Positions 42,134-51,259 of a stretch of 64,000 nucleotides of DNA are shown piece by piece; within the stretch, counting starts at the first letter, position 1; each line of letters opens with the position of its first letter. The stretch covers positions 1 through 64,000 of the forward strand of contig CAZXAQ010000002.1 in the NCBI GenBank assembly GCA_964638635.1, in the 5' to 3' direction. Under the pieces are notes generated by a model. That model did not search any database. It saw nothing but the letters and a program-made list of their open reading frames with translations, and was not told where the DNA came from. The translations under genes and the position numbers were made by a program. This stretch comes from SZUA-430 sp964638635 (lineage in GTDB: Bacteria > Pseudomonadota > Alphaproteobacteria > Micropepsales > Micropepsaceae).

Positions 42134-43498
42134 ATGCCCACCGAAATTCTGATGCCTGCGCTCTCGCCGACGATGGAGGAGGGCAAGCTCGCCAAATGGC
42201 ACGTGAAAGTGGGCGACAAGGTCACGTCCGGCGACGTGATTGCGGAGATCGAGACCGATAAGGCGACGATGGAGGTCGAGGCGGTCGACGAGGGCGTGGT
42301 CGCGAAGCTGCTGGTTGAGGAAGGCACCGAAGGCGTGAAGGTCAATGTGCCGATCGCTGTGCTGCAGGGTGAGGACGAGCCGGCGGGCAAATCTAACGGC
42401 GGCGCGGCGCCAGCCCCTGTTCAAACAGCCAAAGCTGCGCCGAAGGCGCCGGTTGTTGCGGCGCCCGCGGCTGCTCCTGCGGCGAGCGAGCCCGGCGTCG
42501 CGCCTGGTACGCCGATGGTCACGATGACGGTGCGTGAAGCGCTGCGTGAAGCGATGGCGGAGGAGATGCGCCGCGATCCGACCGTGTTCCTGATGGGCGA
42601 GGAGGTTGGGCAGTACCAAGGCGCCTACAAGATCAGTCAGGGACTGCTCGATGAGTTCGGGCCGAAGCGCGTCATCGACACGCCGATTACGGAGCAGGGG
42701 TTTGCGGGGTTGGGCGTGGGCGCTGCGTTCGGGGGCCTAAGGCCGATCGTCGAGTTCATGACTTGGAACTTCGCGATGCAGGCGATCGATCAGATCATCA
42801 ATTCGGCCGGCAAGACGCTTTACATGTCGGGCGGGCAGATGGGATGTCCGATCGTGTTTCGCGGGCCGAACGGTGCGGCGGCGCGCGTGGCCGCGCAACA
42901 CAGCCAGAGTTACGGCTCGTGGTATGCGCATGTGCCGGGGTTGAAGGTCGTTGCGCCGTATTTCGCGGCGGATGCGAAGGGGCTGCTCAAGGCGGCGATC
43001 CGCGATCCGAACCCGGTGATCTTCCTCGAAAACGAAATTGTCTACGGGCGCTCATTCGAGGTGCCGAAGCTGGACGACCTGGTGCTGCCGATCGGCAAGG
43101 CGCGCGTGGTGAAGGAGGGCACGGACATCACGCTGGTGTCCTATTCGATCACCGTTGGGCTCATACTTCAGGCGGCCGAAGTGCTCGCGAAGGAGGGCAT
43201 CAGCGCGGAGATCATCGACCTGCGTTCGCTGCGGCCGCTCGACACGGCGACGGTGGTCGAATCCGTGAAGAAGACGAACCGCATCGTTACCGTCGAAGAA
43301 GGTTGGCCCATTTGCGGGATCGCGTCCGAGATCGCGACGCAAGTGATGGAGCAGGCGTTCGACTATCTCGACGCGCCGCCGGCGCGCGTCACCGGCAAAG
43401 ATGTGCCGATGCCGTATGCCGCCAATCTCGAGAAGCTCGCGCTGCCGAGTGTCGACGAAGTCGTGGCCGCCGCGAAGGCCGTTCTGTATCGGAGCTGA
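42134..43498 (+). CDS. pdhB: pyruvate dehydrogenase E1 component, beta subunit with lipoyl domain
   Basis: A 454-residue subunit with an N-terminal lipoyl domain (about 1-80; lipoylated Lys in IETDKATMEVEA), a linker rich in Ala and Pro, and the E1-beta transketolase-type domain (from about 125, VTMTVREALREAMAEEMRRD). Domain markers are LMGEEVGQYQGAYKISQGL, TPITEQGFAGLGVGAA and PVIFLENEIVYG. Such a lipoyl-carrying E1-beta is characteristic of alphaproteobacteria. The lipoyl-coding part is very similar in DNA to that of pdhC. Confidence 0.96.
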   Translation: MPTEILMPALSPTMEEGKLAKWHVKVGDKVTSGDVIAEIETDKATMEVEAVDEGVVAKLLVEEGTEGVKVNVPIAVLQGEDEPAGKSNGGAAPAPVQTAKAAPKAPVVAAPAAAPAASEPGVAPGTPMVTMTVREALREAMAEEMRRDPTVFLMGEEVGQYQGAYKISQGLLDEFGPKRVIDTPITEQGFAGLGVGAAFGGLRPIVEFMTWNFAMQAIDQIINSAGKTLYMSGGQMGCPIVFRGPNGAAARVAAQHSQSYGSWYAHVPGLKVVAPYFAADAKGLLKAAIRDPNPVIFLENEIVYGRSFEVPKLDDLVLPIGKARVVKEGTDITLVSYSITVGLILQAAEVLAKEGISAEIIDLRSLRPLDTATVVESVKKTNRIVTVEEGWPICGIASEIATQVMEQAFDYLDAPPARVTGKDVPMPYAANLEKLALPSVDEVVAAAKAVLYRS

Positions 43499-43503
43499 GG
43501 CCC

Positions 43504-44844
43504 TTGACCACGCCCATTCTCATGCCTGCGCTGTCGCCCACGATGGAAGAGGGCAAGCTTGCCAAGTGGCACGTCAAGATCGGCGACAAGGTTAAGTCGG
43601 GCGACGTGATTGCAGAGATCGAGACCGACAAGGCGACGATGGAGGTCGAGGCGGTCGACGAGGGCGTTGTCGCGGACTTGCTTGTGGCCGAAGGCGCCGA
43701 AGGGGTGAAGGTCAACACGGTCATCGCCCAGCTACGTGACGAGAATGAGAAGTACGTCGCGGGGCCAAAGCCCGGCGGTGCGCCGGCTCCCGCACCTGCC
43801 GCGCCGAAGAAGCCCGCGCCGGTCGCGGCCGTGACGCCTGCGGCGGCGCCTAGGGTGATGCCGGCGGCGGCTTCCGGCATGGGATCGATGCCGCCCGCGG
43901 TGCCTGGTACGCGCGTGTTCGCGTCACCGCTGGCGCGGCGTGTTGCGGCGCAGGGTGGGGTCGAGCTCACGGTGATCCAGGGGTCCGGGCCGCATGGGCG
44001 GGTCGTGAAGGCGGACGTTGAGGACGCGATGAAGGGCGGGGCTGTGACGGCGCGTGCGCCGGCGGCGAAGCCTGTGGCGGTGCCGCGTCCCGCGGAGGCG
44101 CCTGCGCCGTCGTCGATGCCGGATGCGCGGTTGTTCTATCCGAAGGAGTCGTACGACGAGCTGCCGCACGATTCGATGCGCAAGACGATTGCGAAGCGGC
44201 TGACCTCTTCGAAGCGCGACATCCCGCATTACTATCTGAAGATCGATTGCACGATCGACACGCTGCTCGATGTGCGCAAGCAGATGAACGAGAAGGCGCC
44301 GGCCGACGGGGCCGGGGCGTACAAGCTTTCGGTGAACGACTTCATCGTGAAGGCGGCGGCGCTGGCGCTCATCCGCGTGCCGGGGGTGAATTGTTCGTGG
44401 ACCGAGACGGCGCTGCTCCGGCATAGGCATGCGGATGTCGGCGTGGCGGTCGCGCTCGACTTCGGGCTGATCACGCCGATCGTGTTTGCGGCCGAGACGA
44501 AGAGCCTCGCCGCGATTTCGCGCGAGGTGAAGGACCTGGCCGCGAATGCGAAGGCCAAGAAGTTGAAGCCGTCCGAGTTCGAGGGCGGGACGTTCGCGAT
44601 CTCGAACCTCGGCATGTTCGGCGTGCGCGACTTCACCGCGGTGATCAATCCGCCACAGGCCGCGATTCTGGCGGTCGGCGCGGGCGAGCAACGCGCCGTC
44701 GTGAAGAAGGGTGCGCTTGCGATCGCCAATGTGATGACGGTGCAGATGTCGTGCGATCACCGCGTTATCGACGGCGCGCTGGGCGCGACGTGGCTGGAGG
44801 CGTTCAAGGGCTATATCGAAGACCCGGTGACGATGCTGGTGTAG
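43504..44844 (+). CDS. pdhC: dihydrolipoamide acetyltransferase, pyruvate dehydrogenase E2
   Basis: A 446-residue acyltransferase. An N-terminal lipoyl domain (Lys in IETDKATMEVEA near residue 40), a Pro/Ala linker, a peripheral-subunit-binding domain (FASPLARRVAAQGGVEL to GPHGRVVKADVEDA) and the catalytic domain ending with the active-site His in SCDHRVIDGALGATWL. The start is taken as TTG at 43504, 5 bases after the pdhB stop, because no ATG or GTG precedes the conserved PILMPALSPTMEEGK. Confidence 0.95.
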   Translation: MTTPILMPALSPTMEEGKLAKWHVKIGDKVKSGDVIAEIETDKATMEVEAVDEGVVADLLVAEGAEGVKVNTVIAQLRDENEKYVAGPKPGGAPAPAPAAPKKPAPVAAVTPAAAPRVMPAAASGMGSMPPAVPGTRVFASPLARRVAAQGGVELTVIQGSGPHGRVVKADVEDAMKGGAVTARAPAAKPVAVPRPAEAPAPSSMPDARLFYPKESYDELPHDSMRKTIAKRLTSSKRDIPHYYLKIDCTIDTLLDVRKQMNEKAPADGAGAYKLSVNDFIVKAAALALIRVPGVNCSWTETALLRHRHADVGVAVALDFGLITPIVFAAETKSLAAISREVKDLAANAKAKKLKPSEFEGGTFAISNLGMFGVRDFTAVINPPQAAILAVGAGEQRAVVKKGALAIANVMTVQMSCDHRVIDGALGATWLEAFKGYIEDPVTMLV

Positions 44845-44903
44845 CTCCACATGCGTCGTAACGACGGCGGCTCGGCGAACAACGTGCTAAACTGTCCCTA
44901 AGT

Positions 44904-44996
44904 CGTCATGGCCGAGCTTGCCCCGGCCACCCAGGATTGCAGGGTCATACGTTTTGGGTGTGACCCTGGGTGGCCGGGGCAAGCCCGGCCATGACG
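44904..44996. repeat. dispersed palindromic repeat between convergent genes
   Basis: A 93-bp element with outer ends CGTCATGGCC and GGCCATGACG and inner arms CCCCGGCCACCCAGG and CCTGGGTGGCCGGGG. It shares its arm sequences with the repeat inside the sortase gene (17556-17675). It lies between pdhC and a convergent VOC-family gene, where its strong stem may end transcription. Confidence 0.88.
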
Positions 44997-45022
44997 AACT
45001 TTTTGTGCTGCGCGCGCGACGG

Positions 45023-45412
45023 TTAGGCCGGCTTGCAGTAGACGCAGATCTTGTTCCCTGTCGGATCGCGCAAATAGGCGCCGAAGAACGTCTTCGACTC
45101 TGCCGGCCGTGGTCCTGGGGCGCCTTCGTCGGTGCCGCCGTGGGTGCGGCCGGCTTTGTGGGCGGCTTCGACTTCGGCTTTCGTTTTTGCTTTGAACGAG
45201 ATCATGATGCCGTTGCCAGCGCGGGCGGGGTTACCGTCCGCGGGCTTGGCCACGATGTAGACATCGTGGTTGTCCTGCCCCTTGGCGCCGTAGCCGGTCC
45301 AGCCGCCGTCGCTGAATTTCTGGTCGCAGCCCATGGCGTTGAACACGGCGTCGTAAAAGCGTTTTGCCTTGGCTTCGTCCAAAGCGCCAATCGTGACGTA
45401 TCCGATCATCAT
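45023..45412 (-). CDS. VOC family protein (glyoxalase/bleomycin-resistance fold)
   Basis: A 129-residue protein with a vicinal-oxygen-chelate fold: MIGYVTIGALDEAKAKRFYDAV at the start, GNGIMISFKAKTKAEVEAAH in the middle and the closing YLRDPTGNKICVYC. The sub-family phrase GGTDEGAPGPRP is common in glyoxalase-like proteins of proteobacteria. The ATG at 45412 has AGGAG 8 bases upstream. A metal-dependent lyase or binding role is likely; the substrate is not known. Confidence 0.85.
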   Translation of the reverse strand: MMIGYVTIGALDEAKAKRFYDAVFNAMGCDQKFSDGGWTGYGAKGQDNHDVYIVAKPADGNPARAGNGIMISFKAKTKAEVEAAHKAGRTHGGTDEGAPGPRPAESKTFFGAYLRDPTGNKICVYCKPA

Positions 45413-45671
45413 TGTGGGTTCTCCTCTTGGTTGCCGCGGGGAGTTCCTAACGATCTGGATCGAACAAAGCAAGAACATCCTGGTGGTGTACCCCCTTCGG
45501 TGTGCTCCTTTCGGTTGACCCGAGGCGGGCGGACACCTGATTTGAGTTAGTAAACGCGCGGGAGCGGCGACTGCTTTTGGCCCGCGCGAAAGGCATTGTT
45601 GAACGCGGGCACATCGTCTAACCCGCGCGGAACGCCTCTTTGTCAGCGACTCGACCAGGACAGACACCCGC

Positions 45672-47069
45672 ATGGCCGACACTCAGTTCGATCTCATCAT
45701 CATTGGTGCCGGGCCCGGCGGCTATGTGGCGGCGATCCGCGCTGCGCAGCTCGGCCTCAAGACCGCCGTCGTCGAGCGGGAGCATTTGGGCGGCATTTGT
45801 CTCAACTGGGGGTGCATTCCGACGAAGGCGCTGCTGCGTTCGTCGGAGATTTTTCATTTGATGCACCGGCTGGGCGAGTTCGGGTTCTCGGCTGACAACA
45901 TCAAGTTCGATTTGGCGAAGATCGTGGAGCGCAGCCGGAAGGTAGCGGCGCAGCTGTCGAACGGCGTCAAGTTCTTGATGAAGAAGAACAAGATCACCGT
46001 CATTGACGGCGAGGCGAAGCTCGTCGCGAAGAACAAGATCGCCGTGACGGGCAAGAGCGCCGGCGAGTATCAAGCGAAGAACATCATCATCGCGACGGGT
46101 GCGCGGGCGCGTTCGCTGCCGGGGCTTGAGGGCGACGGCAAGCTGGTCTGGACATACAAGGAGGCGATGGTGCCGCCGTCGATGCCGAAGTCGCTGCTCG
46201 TGATCGGGTCGGGCGCGATCGGGATCGAGTTTGCGAGTTTCTACCGGACGCTCGGGTGCGAGGTGACGGTCGTCGAGGTGCTTGATCGCGTGCTGCCGGT
46301 GGAAGACGAGGAGATTTCGGCGCTGGCGCTGAAGGCGTTTACGAAGCAGGGCATGAAGGTGATGACGGGGGCGACCGTCGAAAAGCTCGCCAAGGGCACC
46401 GACAACGTCACCGCGTCGATCAAGATGAAGGATGGGAAGACGCAGTCGCTGACCGTGGATCGGGTGATCCTGGCGGTTGGGATTACCGGCAACGTCGAGA
46501 ACCTGGGGCTTGAGGCGGCTGGCGTGAAGGTCGATCGTGGGCATGTCGTCGTCAACGAATGGGCAGAGACCGCTGTGCCCGGGCTCTACGCGATTGGCGA
46601 CGTCGCGGGACCGCCGTGGCTGGCGCACAAAGCGAGCCATGAGGGCGTCATCGCGGTCGAGCGTATCGCGGGCGTGAAGGGGCTGCATCCGCTCGACGTG
46701 TCGAAGGTGCCGGGGTGCACCTATTGCTGGCCGCAGGTTGCTTCGGTCGGCATGACGGAAGCGAAAGCGAAAGCCTCAGGGCGCGAGGTGAAGGTCGGGC
46801 GCTTTCCGTATGTCGGCAACGGCAAGGCCATCGCGCTCGGCGATACGGAGGGGCTGATCAAGACCGTGTTCGACGCGAAGACCGGCGAGCTGCTCGGCGC
46901 GCATATGATCGGCGCGGAGGTGACGGAGCTGATCCAGGGTTACACGATTGCACGGACGCTGGAGTCCACGGAGGCGGAGTTGATGCACACGATCTTCCCG
47001 CACCCGACACTCAGCGAGATGATGCATGAGGCGGTGTTGGATGCGTATGGGAAGGTGATGCATGTTTAG
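45672..47069 (+). CDS. lpd: dihydrolipoyl dehydrogenase
   Basis: A 465-residue flavoprotein that reoxidises dihydrolipoyl groups with NAD+. The FAD fold IIIGAGPGGYVAAIRAAQLG, the redox disulfide GGICLNWGCIPTKALL, the NAD fold LLVIGSGAIGIEFASFY and the C-terminal His-Glu pair region TIFPHPTLSEMMHEA are all present. Its position after pdhABC makes it the E3 of the pyruvate dehydrogenase complex. A palindromic repeat, a VOC gene and a 259-base non-coding gap without further recognisable features separate it from pdhC. Confidence 0.96.
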   Translation: MADTQFDLIIIGAGPGGYVAAIRAAQLGLKTAVVEREHLGGICLNWGCIPTKALLRSSEIFHLMHRLGEFGFSADNIKFDLAKIVERSRKVAAQLSNGVKFLMKKNKITVIDGEAKLVAKNKIAVTGKSAGEYQAKNIIIATGARARSLPGLEGDGKLVWTYKEAMVPPSMPKSLLVIGSGAIGIEFASFYRTLGCEVTVVEVLDRVLPVEDEEISALALKAFTKQGMKVMTGATVEKLAKGTDNVTASIKMKDGKTQSLTVDRVILAVGITGNVENLGLEAAGVKVDRGHVVVNEWAETAVPGLYAIGDVAGPPWLAHKASHEGVIAVERIAGVKGLHPLDVSKVPGCTYCWPQVASVGMTEAKAKASGREVKVGRFPYVGNGKAIALGDTEGLIKTVFDAKTGELLGAHMIGAEVTELIQGYTIARTLESTEAELMHTIFPHPTLSEMMHEAVLDAYGKVMHV

Positions 47070-47096
47070 GGCGCCCGAAGAAGGGCGTAGTGTGCA

Positions 47097-47564
47097 ATGA
47101 GTGGGCGCGTATGGAATGCGCTGATCGCGGTGTTTGTGGCGTTGTTGGGTGGCGCCGCGATGGTGCTGATCTCCGCTCTGAACCAAGATACAGTTGCAGC
47201 ACGCATGTTCCCCGAGGCGGTCGAGGTTCGTGTATTCGCTTGGGATTATGTTACGGGCGGCGGCGAGGTGCAGGCTGTCCCAGAAGGCGTCGTTCTCACG
47301 AGGGAAGAAGCCGAGATCGTGCGGCGTGCCATCTATTGGCAGCGCCCGCCGGAAGCGGTGGCTGCTTGTTGTATCCCTCGCCACGCGTTCAAGTTCTATG
47401 ACGCCGAGCACGCGGAGATCGGGTCCGTGGAGGTTTGCTACGAGTGTGGGTGCGCGAGAATTGCCGGTGAAGGCGCGCCGGACTCGGTGCATACGGACAC
47501 GGGTTGGGATGCTGGTGCGCTCGCGTCCGTTCTACAGACGCACAAACTCCCGGTCGACTATTGA
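47097..47564 (+). CDS. hypothetical membrane-anchored protein
   Basis: A 155-residue protein with one N-terminal membrane helix (about 6-26). The rest is probably periplasmic and contains the paired cysteines AACCIPRHAFKFYD and VCYECGCARI, which could bind metal or form disulfides. I do not recognise the family. It starts 27 bases after lpd and converges with the acyl-CoA synthetase gene with 3 bases between the stops. Confidence 0.68.
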   Translation: MSGRVWNALIAVFVALLGGAAMVLISALNQDTVAARMFPEAVEVRVFAWDYVTGGGEVQAVPEGVVLTREEAEIVRRAIYWQRPPEAVAACCIPRHAFKFYDAEHAEIGSVEVCYECGCARIAGEGAPDSVHTDTGWDAGALASVLQTHKLPVDY

Positions 47565-47567
47565 CGC

Positions 47568-49175
47568 CTACTCCGCAGCCTTGGTTTCCAGCATGGCGAT
47601 GTGGGCGTTCGCGAGTTTGGCGACGCCCGTGTAATCCGTTTTGCCGGTGCCCAGCACGGGCACGTGGTCGACGTGGATCACGCGGCGTGGGACGGCCAAC
47701 TCCGGCACGCCGTGGTTCTGGGCCCAGGCGACGAGTTCGCCGCGGTTGGCTTCCTTGGCGTCGGTGATGAGGAGGATTTGTTCGCCTTTGCGGCCGTCGG
47801 CGACGGCTACGGCGGCGTGCATGTTGTCCGGCCAAAGCGCGGAGGCGCAGTTTTCGACGACCGCGAGCGAGACCATTTCGCCGCCGATCTTGGCGAAGCG
47901 TTTGACGCGGCCGCGGATGGCGATGAAGCCTTCGTCGTCGATCGCGACCACGTCGCCGGTGTCGTGCCAACCGTCGGTGAGCGGGTGGAGGACGCCCGGT
48001 TCGGACGGCTTCAGGTAGCCCTTCATGACGTTCGGGCCGCGCACGAACATGCGCCCCGCGTTCGGGATGCCTTCGACGGGTTCGAGGCGGGCTTCCATGC
48101 CGGCCATCAGCTTGCCGACGGAGCCGAAGCGGTTCGCGCCAGGCTGGTTCGCCGCGACGACGGGCGCGGCTTCGGTCACGCCATAGCCTTCCAGGATTTC
48201 CATGTTGCAGCGGCGGCGGAGCAGCGCGCGCGTCTCGTCGCGCACGCGTTCGGCGCCGCAAACGGCGAGGCGCAGCGAGGCGAGGTCGCCCTCGTCGCTG
48301 GCGCGGGCGTATTGCGAGATGAAGGTGTCGGTCGCGAGCAGGATCGTCGCTTTCGTGCGGCGGATGCGCTTCGTGATTTCCTTCACCTGCAGCGGTGAGG
48401 GGTGCAGCACGGCTTTGATGCCCACCATCAGCGGCATGATCGCGCCAACGGTGAGGCCGAAGCAGTGGAATGTCGGGAGCGGGTTCAGCAGGACATCTTT
48501 ACCCGGATAGAGGTCGATGTGCGCTTTGATCTGCTCCACGTTGGCGAGCAGATTTTGGTGGCTAAGGACGACGCCTTTCGGGTCACCCTCCGTGCCTGAC
48601 GTGAAGAGAATGACCGCCGTGTCTTTGTGGTTCGGCCATTTCTTGATCGCCCAGTGCGGGATGAAGGAGCCGATGACGGCCGCTATCTTGTCCACGAGCG
48701 AGAGTTTTTCGCGGACGTCTTCGAGGTAGACGATTTGGACGGATTGTGAGAGTTCGGCGATCAGGTCGTCGAGCTTCGCGAGTTCGATAAACTTGCGCGC
48801 GGTGGCGATGACCTTGATCTGGCCCGCGGCACAGGCGGCCTTCAGGTTGCGCGCGCCGGAGGTGAAGTTCAGCATCGCGGGCACGCGGCCGAAGGCGTGG
48901 ATCGCGTAGAACGTCAGCACGGCACCGGCGCCGGTCGGCAGCATGACGCCGACGGCTTCTTTCGGCTTCGCGTATTTGCGCATGGCGCTGCCGAGGGCGA
49001 AGGCGGCACGCACAATTTCGTCGTAGGAGAGCTGGCGCTCGTCGGCGTCCCAGATCGCAATCGTTTTGCCACCGAAGCGTTTGCGCGCTTCCAGCAAGGC
49101 CGAGATGATGGAACGCTCGGTGCGGGTGATGTCGAACGGCGTGCGAATGGAGCCCTGAAGGGCGAGTGCGGACAC
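47568..49175 (-). CDS. AMP-binding acyl-CoA/acyl-ACP synthetase
   Basis: A 535-residue adenylate-forming enzyme. The AMP-binding P-loop is ILFTSGTEGDPKGVVLSH, followed by EGYGVTEAAPVVAAN, GWHDTGDVVAIDDEGFIAIRGR (split) and the C-terminal lysine in VLGTGKTDYTG. The sequence resembles the synthetase half of Aas, which activates fatty acids for transfer to lysophospholipid; here the acyltransferase half is absent. The GTG at 49175 is chosen because GGAGGAG precedes it by 9 bases; an in-frame extension to 49397 has no family features. Confidence 0.87.
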   Translation of the reverse strand: MSALALQGSIRTPFDITRTERSIISALLEARKRFGGKTIAIWDADERQLSYDEIVRAAFALGSAMRKYAKPKEAVGVMLPTGAGAVLTFYAIHAFGRVPAMLNFTSGARNLKAACAAGQIKVIATARKFIELAKLDDLIAELSQSVQIVYLEDVREKLSLVDKIAAVIGSFIPHWAIKKWPNHKDTAVILFTSGTEGDPKGVVLSHQNLLANVEQIKAHIDLYPGKDVLLNPLPTFHCFGLTVGAIMPLMVGIKAVLHPSPLQVKEITKRIRRTKATILLATDTFISQYARASDEGDLASLRLAVCGAERVRDETRALLRRRCNMEILEGYGVTEAAPVVAANQPGANRFGSVGKLMAGMEARLEPVEGIPNAGRMFVRGPNVMKGYLKPSEPGVLHPLTDGWHDTGDVVAIDDEGFIAIRGRVKRFAKIGGEMVSLAVVENCASALWPDNMHAAVAVADGRKGEQILLITDAKEANRGELVAWAQNHGVPELAVPRRVIHVDHVPVLGTGKTDYTGVAKLANAHIAMLETKAAE

Positions 49176-49372
49176 GAGGCAACTCCTCCCGTGCGGCGTA
49201 AAGCCGCTCACGTTTTGTTTCAGATAAGGTAGCGCAGTCACGCCCTCAAGCAAGCGGTTGGTGAACGGGGCGAAAGAATCAGGGGAATCAGGGTCTTGAA
49301 ATTCACCGGATGGCGACTGTCCCGCGGTTAAGGCGGTGCGATTCTTCGCGTCCGGGGCTATATCTTCCTCGC

Positions 49373-50338
49373 ATGACAACCGTTTTCGACCAGTCAACGA
49401 AGGACCGCCGGGCGGCGCGGCACCCCGAAAAGCGCGAACGGCCGGTTAACCCGATCCCGCGGAAGCCGGATTGGATCCGCGTGAAGGCGCCCGGGTCAAA
49501 GGTGTTTGCCGAGACGAAGGCGGTCGTGAAGGGCCATGGGCTGGTCACCGTCTGCGAGGAGGCGGGCTGCCCCAATATCGGCGAGTGCTGGTCGAAGAAG
49601 CATGCGACCTTCATGATCATGGGCGACACCTGCACGCGGGCGTGCGCGTTTTGCGACGTGAAGACGGGGCTGCCAGGTGCGCTCGATTCGGGCGAGCCGG
49701 AGAAGGTTGCGTCGGCGGTTGCCGAATTGGGTTTGGAGCACGTCGTCGTCACGTCGGTGGATCGCGACGATCTCGATGACGGCGGGGCCGAGCATTTTTC
49801 GCGCACCATCCGCGCCATTCGCGCCGCGTCGCCGGCAACGACTATTGAAGTTTTGACGCCGGATTTCTTGCGCAAGCCGGGAGCGCTTGCGGTGGTGATC
49901 GCGGCGAAGCCTGACGTGTTCAACCACAATCTCGAAACCGTGCCGCGGCTCTATCTGAAGATCCGGCCGGGTGCGCGGTACTTCGCGAGTCTGCGGTTGC
50001 TGCAGCAGGCGAAGGAGATCGATCCCTCGACGTTCACGAAGTCGGGGATGATGGTCGGCCTCGGCGAGACACGCGAAGAGGTCATGCAGGTGATGGATGA
50101 TCTGCGTGCGGCCGGCGTCGATTTCATCACCATCGGACAGTACCTACAGCCGTCGCCGCGTCATGCGGCGATCGACCGGTTCTGGCATCCGGACGAGTTC
50201 GCCAACCTCGCCGAGATTGCGCGGGCGAAGGGGTTCTTGATGGTGTCGGCGTCGCCGCTCACGCGCTCGTCGTATCTCGCGGGCGACGATTTCGAGCGCC
50301 TGCGCGCGGCGCGGCGGGCGCAGTTGGCGGGAGCTTGA
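49373..50338 (+). CDS. lipA: lipoyl synthase
   Basis: A 321-residue radical-SAM enzyme that inserts two sulfurs into octanoyl groups on lipoyl domains. The auxiliary cluster cysteines lie in VCEEAGCPNIGECW, the radical-SAM cluster in CTRACAFCDV, and the RSSY end in LTRSSYLAGDDF. It supplies the cofactor of PdhB, PdhC and other dehydrogenases; the neighbourhood with pdh and lpd fits. The ATG at 49373 begins the family-length protein. Confidence 0.96.
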   Translation: MTTVFDQSTKDRRAARHPEKRERPVNPIPRKPDWIRVKAPGSKVFAETKAVVKGHGLVTVCEEAGCPNIGECWSKKHATFMIMGDTCTRACAFCDVKTGLPGALDSGEPEKVASAVAELGLEHVVVTSVDRDDLDDGGAEHFSRTIRAIRAASPATTIEVLTPDFLRKPGALAVVIAAKPDVFNHNLETVPRLYLKIRPGARYFASLRLLQQAKEIDPSTFTKSGMMVGLGETREEVMQVMDDLRAAGVDFITIGQYLQPSPRHAAIDRFWHPDEFANLAEIARAKGFLMVSASPLTRSSYLAGDDFERLRAARRAQLAGA

Positions 50339-50788
50339 TTGCCTCACCACAGCGAAAAGCGCGTTGTGCCCTATAGCGACGAGCAGATGTTCGCGCTTGT
50401 GGCGGACGTGGAGCGGTATCCCGAGTTTTTGCCCTGGTGCGCGGCCGTGCGCATCCGTTCGCGCGAGGAGGCGACGTTCACGGCCGATCTGATCGCGGCG
50501 TTCGGTGCGTTGCGCGAGCAGTTCACGAGCCGGGTCGTGCTCGATCCGGCGGGTAAGGCCATTACGATCGAGTATATCGAGGGGCCGTTTCAGCATCTGA
50601 TGAACCGGTGGCACTTCGTGCCGACCGAGAGCGGATGTGAGGTTCTTTTCGATATCGACTTTCGCTTCAAGAGCCGCACGCTGGAGGCGCTGATCTCCGG
50701 CATGTTTACACGCGCGATCGAGAAGATGACGGGTGCGTTCGTCGCCCGTGCGCACCAACTCTATGGATCAGGCAAGAACCCGGCGTAG
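50339..50788 (+). CDS. Coq10/RatA-family START-like protein
   Basis: A 149-residue protein of the Coq10/polyketide-cyclase START family: EQMFALVADVERYPEFLPWC near the start and the closing MFTRAIEKMTGAFVARAHQLY. Coq10-type proteins bind ubiquinone and assist respiration; RatA in E. coli shares the fold. The TTG start follows immediately on the lipA stop, so the two are co-translated. It overlaps the convergent cinA-like gene by 21 bases. Confidence 0.87.
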   Translation: MPHHSEKRVVPYSDEQMFALVADVERYPEFLPWCAAVRIRSREEATFTADLIAAFGALREQFTSRVVLDPAGKAITIEYIEGPFQHLMNRWHFVPTESGCEVLFDIDFRFKSRTLEALISGMFTRAIEKMTGAFVARAHQLYGSGKNPA

Positions 50789-51259
50789 CAGGTTCAGCGC
50801 GACCTCGACGCTGGCCATGCGGATCTCCGCACGTCCGATGTCGCCGAAACGGTGAGCGACTGCGATAGTTTCGCGGCCTTCGCGGGCGGCCGCGAAGTGG
50901 ACGAGGCCGACGGGTTTGTCCGTCGTCCCGCCGCCCGGGCCTGCGACGCCGGTGACTGCAACGGCGATGTCCGCGTTCGAGAATTCGAGCGCGCCTTCGG
51001 CCATGGCGCGGGCTGTCGGTTCGCTGACCGCGCCGTGGGCTTGGATGGTGGCTTCAGCGACACCCAAGTCTTCGACCTTGGCCTCGTTCGAATAGGTGAC
51101 GAAGCCGCGCTCGAACACGTCGGACGAGCCCGCGATCGCGGTCAGCGCGCCTGCGACCAAGCCGCCGGTGCAGCTTTCCGCGGTCGCGATCTTCAATCCC
51201 TTGGCGCGCGCTTCCGCGAGGACGGCCTCGGCGAGCGCTATGATTTCGGGCGACCACAT
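50768..51259 (-). CDS. CinA-family nicotinamide-nucleotide amidohydrolase (PncC-like)
   Basis: A 163-residue single-domain protein corresponding to the CinA C-terminal domain. The active-site phrase LKIATAESCTGGLVAGALTA contains the catalytic Ser and Thr, and VAVTGVAGPGGGTTDKPVGLV completes the family pattern. It deamidates nicotinamide mononucleotide in the pyridine nucleotide cycle. The ATG overlaps the pgpA stop by one base (TAATG). Confidence 0.9.
   Translation of the reverse strand: MWSPEIIALAEAVLAEARAKGLKIATAESCTGGLVAGALTAIAGSSDVFERGFVTYSNEAKVEDLGVAEATIQAHGAVSEPTARAMAEGALEFSNADIAVAVTGVAGPGGGTTDKPVGLVHFAAAREGRETIAVAHRFGDIGRAEIRMASVEVALNLLRRVLA

Noticed and set aside
50768..50788. 21-base convergent overlaps at coq10/cinA and again at hflX/mazG
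   Set aside because: Equal lengths look coincidental; short convergent overlaps are common in compact genomes.
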